DNA of 64,000 nucleotides. It comes from Hallerella succinigenes (GTDB lineage: Bacteria > Fibrobacterota > Fibrobacteria > Fibrobacterales > Fibrobacteraceae). Position 1 is the stretch's first letter; the number at the start of each line of letters is the position of its first letter. Of this stretch, positions 56,835-63,437 are shown piece after piece. Location: contig NZ_PGEX01000001.1 in the NCBI RefSeq assembly GCF_002797675.1, positions 1,178,001-1,242,000 of the forward strand. Direction: 5' to 3'. The translations under genes were made by a program, and so were the position numbers. Under the pieces are notes generated by a model. The model was not told the origin of the DNA. It searched no databases and saw only the letters and a list, made by a program, of their open reading frames with translations.

Positions 56835-57191
56835 TACGTGAAGTTGCAGGATGCTTATGTGGCTGAAAGCGGAATCTATGTTGGTAACTGGACAACGATT
56901 GGTTACAATATGCCCGGTAGCAACAATTTCACGTATGCGCAGGGTCAAACGACTGCTCAGACGGTCGCATTGGCCGGTCTGAGCGCTCAAACTGGTTGGA
57001 CTGCAACCAATAAAGCTAAATTGAATGACTGCGCCGCAAATTCTGTATGGCAGATTACTATTGCAGAAGCAGACAACGGAAATGCATCGAAGGGATCTCC
57101 CATTGCTTATAACGCAACGACTCCGGCTGCAGGTAATAACGCCGGCGATTGCGCTGCTCTTACTCCAAACTTTACCAAAATCGGCCAGTAA
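56835..57191 (+). pseudogene. Pilin C-terminal cassette 3 (no N-terminus)
   Basis: 119 codons from the TACGTGAAGTTGCA core. The protein begins YVKLQDAYVAESGIYVGNW and ends LTPNFTKIGQ, with cysteines in KLNDC and GDC. It shares an extended upstream match (GGACTCATCC) with cassette 7. At protein level it is closest to cassette 6, though their DNA differs at many third codon positions, so they diverged long ago. It converges with cassette 4. Confidence 0.77.
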
Positions 57192-57208
57192 TAAGGCAAA
57201 ATGTGCTT

Positions 57209-57241
57209 AAGGAGCCTTCCCATACGGGAAGGCTCCTTTTG
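57209..57241. terminator. Bidirectional terminator between cassettes 3 and 4
   Basis: GGAGCCTTCCC pairs with GGGAAGGCTCC across a short loop, followed by TTTT. It serves both convergent cassettes. Confidence 0.72.
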
Positions 57242-57262
57242 AATATTTATGTCAACTAGCTA

Positions 57263-57637
57263 TTACTTGCCAATCTTTTCGAAGTTCGGAGCCAACGCCA
57301 AGCATGTTGCCTGATTAAGAACCGTCGCCGTGAATTCAGCGTCACCAGCAGAATTAGTGTTTTCTTTTACCTTAACCTGCCAGTTGATCGCAGGATTGCA
57401 ATCATTCAACTTTGCTAGATTCTTTGCATTCCATCCAATAATATCGCTGGCTCCCAGAGCAACAGTATTGTTTGCGAAAGTTTGAGATTCTGTATATTCC
57501 AAATTGGTTGTGTGGGATTTGCCGCCACCCGTGAGATCACTCTTGACATCTTCATCACCCGGGCCCTTGTAGCCAATGACACCCCAGTCACCGATAGCAA
57601 CAGATTCGGAAATGTAAGCCTATTGCAACTTCACGTA
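57263..57637 (-). pseudogene. Pilin C-terminal cassette 4 (nonsense codon)
   Basis: 125 codons on the minus strand from TAC at 57637 to TAA. Codon 6 is TAG (57620-57622) where the others have CAG or GAT/GAC, so the frame reads YVKLQ-stop-AYISESVAIG. The rest is intact and ends LAPNFEKIGK, with cysteines in KLNDC and ATC. It resembles cassette 1. The amber codon would be lost if exchange brought in only the part downstream of it. Confidence 0.78.
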
Positions 57638-57668
57638 AGCGGAAACAAAAATACAGCCACGCTATATT

Positions 57669-57706
57669 TATTTCGCAATTTTTATTATTTTTATTATTGC
57701 GAAATA
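57669..57706. promoter_or_regulatory. 38-bp inverted repeat upstream of DUF4143 ATPase 2
   Basis: Perfect 11-bp arms TATTTCGCAAT and ATTGCGAAATA are separated by 16 bp. It lies 17 bp before the ATPase start. The arm sequence differs from that before ATPase 1, but the total span is the same. Confidence 0.65.
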
Positions 57707-57723
57707 ACGAAATAGGCTTCCTA

Positions 57724-58926
57724 ATGAAGTTAATCCAAAGAATCGAATACATAAATCGCTTGTTGTCTGTCGTCGGTACTCCAGACATCAAGGTTATTAC
57801 GGGTATTCGCCGTAGTGGCAAGTCCAAACTAATGGACATGTTTATGGAGCGTTTAAAAAAAGAGAACCGTAAAGCAAACGTAATTCATGTGAATTTCAAC
57901 GATCCTAAATCAGAGCCTTTAGCAGAATACCATGCGCTTTATGATTTTGTTCAAAAAAAATACAAACAAAATGTTCCGAATTTCGTTTTCATTGACGAAG
58001 TTCAGATGTGCAAAGGTTTTGAAAAAGCAATTAATGGCTTGCATGCAACAGAAAAATTTGACATATACATAACAGGATCAAATGCATTTCTTTTAAGCAG
58101 CGATCTTTCCACGTTATTCACCGGTCGAACCTTTGCTATAGAAATGTTCCCCTTCTCCTTCGTTGAGTTTATGCGGTATTATGAATTAACAGATATTCAG
58201 GGTGCACTTGACCGATATTTGAAGGGCGGCGGCATGGCCGGTTCCTACGTGTACAACAATTCAACGGATAAATATAAGTACATCAAGGACGTATTTGATA
58301 CGCTTGTCTTAAGAGATATCGTAAAAAAATACAATATTCGGAATAAGGTTTTATTGGAACGGCTATGCGACTTTCTTTCTGACAATATATCCAATATAAC
58401 ATCCCTAAGAAGCATTTCAGATGCTTTGACTAGTAGCAAAGTTCCCGTTAATGACAAAACGATCGGTTCGTATGCGGGTTATCTGTGTAACGCGTTTGCA
58501 TTCTATAAAGTTCGCAAGTACGACATTCGTGGGAAAAAGTACCTTGCGTCACAAGACAAGTATTATCTGGGAGATCATTCTTTTAAGTACGCTCGGCTTG
58601 GAACAAAAAATATGGACTATGGCAGGGCGTATGAAAACATAGTCGCCATAGAACTTCTTCGACGTGGTTATGAGATTTATGCAGGATTTCTTTATAAAAA
58701 GGAAATAGACTTTGTGGCCTTGAAAAAAGATGAAAAAATCTACATACAGGTTTCGGATGATATTAGCACAGAAAGTACTTTTGATCGTGAGGTATCGCCT
58801 CTTTTGAAAATCCACGACGCATATCCTAAAATGGTTATAGCCAGGACAAAACATGAACCTTATCAATACGAAGGTATTCGTATCGTGGATTTGGCGGAAT
58901 GGTTGTCCAATCGTTCGATTCAATAG
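57724..58926 (+). CDS. AAA ATPase with DUF4143 domain (copy 2)
   Basis: 400 residues. Walker A is TGIRRSGKSKLM, Walker B-like is FVFIDEVQMCKGF, and ITGSNAFLL is sensor-like. The C-terminal part ends in FLYKKEIDFVALKKDEKIYI, the E-D-x-K nuclease-like motif of DUF4143. ATG 57724 is preferred because the earlier in-frame codons overlap the operator. The function of these genes is not settled; they are often mobile and sometimes toxin-antitoxin-like. Confidence 0.83.
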   Translation: MKLIQRIEYINRLLSVVGTPDIKVITGIRRSGKSKLMDMFMERLKKENRKANVIHVNFNDPKSEPLAEYHALYDFVQKKYKQNVPNFVFIDEVQMCKGFEKAINGLHATEKFDIYITGSNAFLLSSDLSTLFTGRTFAIEMFPFSFVEFMRYYELTDIQGALDRYLKGGGMAGSYVYNNSTDKYKYIKDVFDTLVLRDIVKKYNIRNKVLLERLCDFLSDNISNITSLRSISDALTSSKVPVNDKTIGSYAGYLCNAFAFYKVRKYDIRGKKYLASQDKYYLGDHSFKYARLGTKNMDYGRAYENIVAIELLRRGYEIYAGFLYKKEIDFVALKKDEKIYIQVSDDISTESTFDREVSPLLKIHDAYPKMVIARTKHEPYQYEGIRIVDLAEWLSNRSIQ

Positions 58927-59004
58927 TCTTTAAAAGAGTCTCTTCCGGCTTGTATTTTATCATATAAATGAAAAAAGAGTCATCATCATCAGCTTTTAAA
59001 ACAG

Positions 59005-59036
59005 AAAAGAGCTCTCCGTAGGAGAACTCTTTTTTG
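59005..59036. terminator. Terminator between ATPase 2 and cassette 5
   Basis: AAGAGCTCTCC pairs with GGAGAACTCTT and is followed by TTTTTT on the plus strand, with A runs on the other side. Confidence 0.7.
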
Positions 59037-59057
59037 CAATTGTCTTTTGCTAGACGA

Positions 59058-59423
59058 TTACTTACCGATGTTAGCAAAGGTCGGAGTCAAAGCCTGGCAA
59101 CCTGCAGTCTTAGCTTCAGCTTTGAATGTCAAATCGGTGTTCGTAGAGTTCGGAGTAACGCTAACAGTCCAGTTTGCTCCAGAAAGGTTTACATTACCAG
59201 CAGTGACACTAGCCACAGCTGCGCATTCGTTCAATGCCTTCGGGTTTGCAGCCTGCCATGCAACCGTTGCACTGGAAACATTCGAGCTGTTTTTAAGACC
59301 AATTTCACCGATACCGTAGTAGAAGTTCGTCGTTGCGCCATCATTCGGAGCCGTGTAACCGATAAGCGTCCAACCGCCAACAGTAGAGGCTTCAGAATAG
59401 TAAGCCTGCTGCAACTTCACGTA
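59058..59423 (-). pseudogene. Pilin C-terminal cassette 5 (no N-terminus)
   Basis: 122 codons on the minus strand from the TACGTGAAGTTGCA core to TAA. The protein begins YVKLQQAYYSEASTVGGW and ends LTPTFANIGK, with cysteines in ALNEC and AGC. It is most like cassette 2. The open frame extends 16 codons upstream by chance, but no start or hydrophobic helix is present there. Confidence 0.75.
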
Positions 59424-59494
59424 AGTTTGAAGTGAAAATGTCGCGACAATATCAAGCTGAGAGGAATACAATCGTCATCAAACCATAGAGAATC

Positions 59495-59947
59495 CTATGC
59501 TTCGCCTTGAGCGAATTCATCCAATGATTTGGTATGTACCACAGGAAATTTAATTTGTCTCAATTCTGAGAAATGAGCATCGTCCGTCACAATGTAGTCC
59601 GCTTGGCAGGCAAATGCGCAGTCAACAAACTTATTGTCATCGGGATCTTTTTTGATTAGGTTTAGTTTGAAGAATGGGTCTTTGCGGATGACATTTTCTG
59701 AAAACTCAAGAACTTTAACGAACAAACTTGCGACTGCCGGAGACGCCCGCATTCCCAAAATTTCTTCATATTCATGCATAATTTCGTTGGACAAACACAG
59801 TACGTATTCCTCGTTCAAAAATTTTTCATAAAGGAAGTGATACTTGCTATGCCTCCCCAACATTTGCAAGATTGCGTTCGTGTCGATAACAATTTTTTTC
59901 CTGCTATCCACGATACGGAGTCCGCAGGTGTTCGGATTGCAATTCAT
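59495..59947 (-). CDS. PIN-domain toxin
   Basis: 150 residues. The PIN fold shows KIVIDTNAILQMLG (first Asp), EIMHEYEEIL (Glu) and DPDDNKFVDCAF (Asp pair), then YIVTDDAHF. PIN toxins of this type cleave RNA. The gene overlaps its antitoxin by 44 bp if ATG 59947 is used; a GTG near 59911 would shorten this. It sits between cassettes 5 and 6. Confidence 0.83.
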   Translation of the reverse strand: MNCNPNTCGLRIVDSRKKIVIDTNAILQMLGRHSKYHFLYEKFLNEEYVLCLSNEIMHEYEEILGMRASPAVASLFVKVLEFSENVIRKDPFFKLNLIKKDPDDNKFVDCAFACQADYIVTDDAHFSELRQIKFPVVHTKSLDEFAQGEA

Positions 59948-60137
59948 CTAGACGGATTTGGTCCAAAGTGCCGTCCGTCCACAGGTGGTCGAGTTCCTTT
60001 TCCAACCGTTGGGCATAGAAATCCCTTAGCGTCTTCATCAAGGCGCAAAGTTCCTCTTCGCTGGACACATTCGCGAAGGATTTCAAGACCAGCATTTGTG
60101 CCGGGTTGATTTCTGTCAGTGTCATATCAACGGCCAT
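59904..60137 (-). CDS. Antitoxin partner of the PIN toxin
   Basis: A 77-residue acidic helical protein (EEELCALMKTLRDFYAQRLE). Its gene precedes the PIN toxin gene and overlaps it. ATG 60137 is preceded by GAGG; other in-frame ATGs are at 60143 and 60125. No clear DNA-binding motif is seen, so the antitoxin role comes from position. Confidence 0.65.
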   Translation of the reverse strand: MAVDMTLTEINPAQMLVLKSFANVSSEEELCALMKTLRDFYAQRLEKELDHLWTDGTLDQIRLDELQSEHLRTPYRG

Positions 60138-60229
60138 ATACATCCTCAGCAAGAATATACATTTTTTTTCAAAGAAAATGCAATTGCATTACACAAACAC
60201 CACAACAAATCAATAATTCCCCCGTATAC

Positions 60230-60586
60230 TACGTGAAGATGCAGGACGCGTATGTTGCAGAAAGCGGGACGTATGTCGGCAACTGGACGATGATTGGCTA
60301 CAACATGCCGCAGAGCAACAACTTCAACTATACGGGAGCAATTCAAACCAATACGCTGGCTTTGGCTGGTCTTCAGGCAACCGAAGGCTGGAGTGCAACC
60401 AACAAAGCAAAGCTCAACGATTGCGCAGCCAATTCTAAGTGGAGCATTCAAGTCGAAGAAGCACAAACGGCAAATGCAGCCAAGGGATCTCCGATTTCCT
60501 ATACGGCAGATACTCCGGCAGCTACAAATAGCTCCACGTCCGACTGTAGCCAGCTTACCCCGAACTTCACCTTTATCGGACAATAA
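60230..60586 (+). pseudogene. Pilin C-terminal cassette 6 (no N-terminus)
   Basis: 119 codons from a TACGTGAAGATGCA core (A replaces T, so the protein begins YVKMQDAYVAESGTYVGNW). It ends LTPNFTFIGQ, with cysteines in KLNDC and SDC. It is the protein-level sister of cassette 3. The region before it is not coding. A terminator follows. Confidence 0.75.
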
Positions 60587-60600
60587 CCAAAACATTCAGC

Positions 60601-60638
60601 AAGGTTTCGTCTACAAAGTGTAGGCGGAATCCTTTTTT
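60601..60638 (+). terminator. Terminator after cassette 6
   Basis: AAGGTTTCGTCTACA pairs with TGTAGGCGGAATCCTT across AAG with few mismatches, followed by TTTTTT. Confidence 0.68.
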
Positions 60639-60678
60639 GTAGGTAATAAGCCCAAAAAAGAAAGAGGCCGTTTATGGT

Positions 60679-60876
60679 ATGGTAAAAGTAAAAAACGACA
60701 TTGCAAGCAAATCCCAAAGAAATCTAATCTACACTGGAACGATGGTTGCTGCATCTGTAGAGCTGGGCAAGAGACCTACTGTATTTGCCATCAAGGAAAA
60801 AGGGGAAAAATTGGCAGGCTTTCAATTTCGATGGGTTCGGTTTCCTGGAATCCCAAGTCAAGCCAAACTCCCATAA
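60679..60876 (+). CDS. Small hypothetical protein
   Basis: 65 residues with basic and hydrophobic segments (KNDIASKSQRNLIYTGT). It follows the cassette 6 terminator. No family is recognised. It might be part of a small module like its neighbours, but nothing shows a partner. A weak AAAGAGG lies upstream. Confidence 0.35.
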   Translation: MVKVKNDIASKSQRNLIYTGTMVAASVELGKRPTVFAIKEKGEKLAGFQFRWVRFPGIPSQAKLP

Positions 60877-60955
60877 CCAAAAGATGGACGGATTTGAAAG
60901 ATTTCTTTGAAAACGATTAGGAATAGGCATCCCCATCTAGATGCTTTTTACACGA

Positions 60956-61546
60956 TTACAAAAGTGTCGCTAGATCAAAATACATCTGTCGTGTCCTGAG
61001 AGGCTCTTCTTCTGGAATGCTGTTGCATATTTTTTCTTGATAAACGTCTCTGAATAGAAAAGAGAAATCGTTGTGATTGTTGGAATAAAAATGCAGAACA
61101 TCCTCTCTATTGTAGGCGTCAACAACGATAAATCGGCATCCAGTTTTGTTGTGGTCGCTTAAAAACCAGGCCTTTATAAAGTCAATGATTTGCGATCCGA
61201 GTTTCTGATTCCTGTATTTTACGTTAACTCCAAGACGTCCGATTAAAACGGCGGGATAGTTTCTGCCTTGTTTGATCCAAGGAATGAGCTTTACCAGTCT
61301 ACGCTTGGCGTTGTTTGGAAGTTCGGTAACCCGAATTGCGGAATTCGATAGAGTGAATGCTGCCGCAATATCGTTGTCCGTTGCCGATAAGAAACAATAC
61401 GAACGTCCTAAAAGTTGGGCATCGTAGTTAAATGCATCCTCTCGAAAGAAATCGTTCAAATCTTTGTCGCCACAATCAAAACCAGAAACTCTTTCGGCAA
61501 GTTCCTTGTTATAACGACGAAAACGGAAGTCATTTTCTAAAATCAA
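60956..61546 (-). CDS. GNAT-family acetyltransferase, probable toxin
   Basis: 196 residues. The acetyl-CoA site is VNVKYRNQKLGSQIIDFIK and the late LHFYSNNHNDFSFL gives a catalytic-type Tyr. Toxins of the TacT/AtaT group have this layout. It starts at TTG 61546, overlapping the antitoxin stop by 4 bp (TTGA), so translation is probably coupled. No ATG in a suitable place offers an alternative. Confidence 0.75.
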   Translation of the reverse strand: MILENDFRFRRYNKELAERVSGFDCGDKDLNDFFREDAFNYDAQLLGRSYCFLSATDNDIAAAFTLSNSAIRVTELPNNAKRRLVKLIPWIKQGRNYPAVLIGRLGVNVKYRNQKLGSQIIDFIKAWFLSDHNKTGCRFIVVDAYNREDVLHFYSNNHNDFSFLFRDVYQEKICNSIPEEEPLRTRQMYFDLATLL

Positions 61547-61701
61547 ATGAGACCGGCCTCTTTGAGAATCGCGTCAGCCTTTCGTATTTGTTCCGAAAAA
61601 TTTTGACGACCTCGTACTTTAGTCGCACGTTCAGCGGCCAACGCAAACGCCAAGGCTTCTTGCCCCTTTAAAGTCGGAATAGGTCTAATTTCAAGTGCCA
61701 T
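61543..61701 (-). CDS. Small antitoxin-like protein upstream of GNAT
   Basis: 52 residues with an Ala-rich helix (ALAFALAAERATKVRG) and basic central part. Its stop overlaps the GNAT start. The position and size match antitoxins of GNAT toxin pairs, although it is shorter than DUF1778 proteins. It is easily missed because it falls below usual length cut-offs. Confidence 0.65.
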   Translation of the reverse strand: MALEIRPIPTLKGQEALAFALAAERATKVRGRQNFSEQIRKADAILKEAGLI

Positions 61702-61774
61702 ACCTACAATATAGAATTGATGAAATTAAAATACAAGCACAAAAGGTTGATTTACGCCATATCTGGACTCATCC

Positions 61775-62089
61775 TACGTGAAGTTGCAGGACGCGTATGT
61801 ATCGGAATCCAATATGATTGGTGGTTGGAAAAAAATTGGATATGTCATGAATGCAACAACCAACTTTACATATGGGGGTGATACTGAGGACGGAACTGTT
61901 GCTGTCACCGACGGAAAAGAAGATGCATGGAACGCGACATCAAAAGTTGCGTTGAATGACTGCGCAATAGGCACAAAGTGGCAGTTGGATGTTGCAGGTG
62001 CTACTAATGGAAATAGTGTAACGTATACAGCAACTACACCTAATTGTGGGGAAGCTCTTACTCCGACCTTCAGTAAAATCGGCAAGTAA
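61775..62089 (+). pseudogene. Pilin C-terminal cassette 7 (no N-terminus)
   Basis: 105 codons, the shortest. The core is TACGTGAAGTTGCA, preceded by the same GGACTCATCC as cassette 3. The protein begins YVKLQDAYVSESNMIGGW and ends LTPTFSKIGK, with cysteines in ALNDC and NC. It mixes features of cassettes 2/5 and 3/6. Confidence 0.75.
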
Positions 62090-62112
62090 GGTCTAGTACG
62101 CATAACATTTCA

Positions 62113-62139
62113 AAGGGTCTCCATTTGGAGGCCCTTTTT
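62113..62139 (+). terminator. Terminator after cassette 7
   Basis: AAGGGTCTCC pairs with GGAGGCCCTT across ATTT, followed by TTTG. Confidence 0.7.
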
Positions 62140-62169
62140 GCACAATTGTAGCAACATAGTGACAAATGA

Positions 62170-62385
62170 TTATTTCTTTAAAAATTCTTCTCTAATGAGT
62201 TCGTAAATATAATCGGGGCTTCGCGCCCGTAGGCCAGTTTCAGGATCGTTCAGAGCTTCAAATACTCTAGATTTATAGACAAATCCAAACGCGGATTCCA
62301 TATCCATGGAAAAATCGTTCATTAACAATTGAACATTTTTTTCTACAATTCTAGAGACCAACGATTCTGATTGAGCTGTCGTCAT
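62170..62385 (-). CDS. Third gene of a DUF3791/DUF3990 module
   Basis: 71 residues, helical (RIVEKNVQLLMNDFSMDMES, SPDYIYELIREEFLKK). It overlaps the DUF3990 gene by 4 bp. Small proteins of this kind accompany DUF3990 genes elsewhere and may help neutralise the toxin. The role is inferred. Confidence 0.6.
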   Translation of the reverse strand: MTTAQSESLVSRIVEKNVQLLMNDFSMDMESAFGFVYKSRVFEALNDPETGLRARSPDYIYELIREEFLKK

Positions 62386-62858
62386 TTCTTTACTCTCCGC
62401 AAAAAGGAAATCGCCCTTTTCGTCAAGAAACAGTACTGGCTATTCAAATTCTTATACTCAAGTTCCATAGCCAGCTCTTCTAAAGTTCTCAAACCCTCCT
62501 CATACAAGTTTAGTAAATAGGCCACGCCGTCATCTGCAATTGGTCCGATAACAATATCGTAATCATGAGTGAAGTTTGTGTACCTGCTACGGTTTTTATA
62601 AATAAACTCGGCCCATTCTACACAAACCTTATCAAAGCGCAAAACTCGTAAACCATTTGATTGAAGGACTGTTTCATCGAATTCATATTCTTGGACAACG
62701 GGTGCGCCTCCCCAAATGCGGCTTCGAGTTTTGGCGAGTTCACAAGCCTGCTGTCGAATGTCGGTTACATAAAAACCTTTGCCGAAATCTTTGTACAGTT
62801 TGGTTTTCTCTAGGTCAATTATAGTGAAATCGCAATTCGTTCCGTGATAAAGAATCAT
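62382..62858 (-). CDS. DUF3990 protein, putative ADP-ribosyltransferase-fold toxin
   Basis: 158 residues. LYHGTNCDF and DFGKGFYVTD are the DUF3990 hallmarks, similar to the His-Gly-Thr and Phe-Tyr motifs of ADP-ribosyltransferases. The later YDIVIGPIADDGVAYL is also family-like. It lies in the middle of three overlapping genes. Confidence 0.77.
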   Translation of the reverse strand: MILYHGTNCDFTIIDLEKTKLYKDFGKGFYVTDIRQQACELAKTRSRIWGGAPVVQEYEFDETVLQSNGLRVLRFDKVCVEWAEFIYKNRSRYTNFTHDYDIVIGPIADDGVAYLLNLYEEGLRTLEELAMELEYKNLNSQYCFLTKRAISFLRRVKK

Positions 62859-63073
62859 CCGATTGCGCCCCCGTTATTCTTGCAAACGGCAACCAAATCA
62901 TTTAAGGTATCTTCCACCGGCAGAAGGTGCTCTGTAGAATAAGATTCGTCTAGAAATCGGATACCCTTAAATCGGCACAAGTAATCCGCCGCCCCCTGAA
63001 GCGGCAACTGGAATCGCTTAGCAAAAAGGCGAATGCACATGTTTACGTAAGGAATTTTGTACTTGTCCGTCAT
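62855..63073 (-). CDS. DUF3791 protein, likely antitoxin
   Basis: 72 residues. FAKRFQLPLQGAADYLCRF, then YSTEHLLPVEDTLNDL, matches DUF3791, a common partner of DUF3990. It is first in the operon and overlaps the DUF3990 start by 4 bp. Confidence 0.75.
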   Translation of the reverse strand: MTDKYKIPYVNMCIRLFAKRFQLPLQGAADYLCRFKGIRFLDESYSTEHLLPVEDTLNDLVAVCKNNGGAIG

Positions 63074-63150
63074 GTTTAGAATATAGATTATCGTTTTTGA
63101 AAAAACAAATATAAGTATGCCGAACAGAGTTCCTTTGCTTCTCTTTTTTT

Positions 63151-63164
63151 CATCCTACGTGAAG
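63151..63164 (+). repeat. Solitary cassette-type core site (cassette 8 remnant)
   Basis: CATCCTACGTGAAG stands at 63151-63164, identical to the cassette 3 and 7 junctions, but it continues CCGTAA and has no pilin frame. It may be an empty target, a recombination scar or one end of the array. Confidence 0.65.
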
Positions 63165-63199
63165 CCGTAACTACTAAAAAAGATTTTTTTCACCCTTGA

Positions 63200-63334
63200 A
63201 TAAGCGAAATCTCCGTAAAGAATGACACGACGGACTTTTACAGGTTCATAGACAAGACACCGATTGTCGAGGAATTCCAGAAGATTGTTTTAACCTACAC
63301 TCAGCCGAAGAAAGATGTCCTCGGAACTTTCTGA
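63200..63334 (+). other. Fragment of an unknown gene before the recombinase
   Basis: A stop-bounded frame of 44 codons with no start codon reads like real protein (DFYRFIDKTPIVEEFQKIV). It is probably the 3' end of a lost gene. With the site at 63151 it fills most of the 360-bp gap between the DUF3791 gene and the recombinase. Confidence 0.35.
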
Positions 63335-63437
63335 CGAAGAAATTGCCGGGTTAGAGAAAGCGCTTAATCAGTTTTTTATATCCTACCTCCGCCCTGAATG
63401 TTCAGAGCATTCGCCAATTTCATTGGCAGGAGGCTTT

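Noticed and set aside
58835-59077. Minus-strand frame of 80 codons overlapping the end of ATPase 2
   Set aside because: It overlaps the ATPase gene and a terminator and shows no family features.
53341-62089. Cassettes as independent small genes starting at the GTG of the core
   Set aside because: No ribosome binding site precedes any of them, no secretion signal is present, and cassette 4 has a stop in codon 6.
53341-63164. A classical integron with attC sites
   Set aside because: The segments face both ways, no attC-like folded sites were seen between them, and no integron-type integrase signature is visible in the part of the recombinase present.
53341-63164. A CRISPR array
   Set aside because: The repeated core is short, irregularly spaced by hundreds to thousands of bases and on both strands; no cas gene is present.
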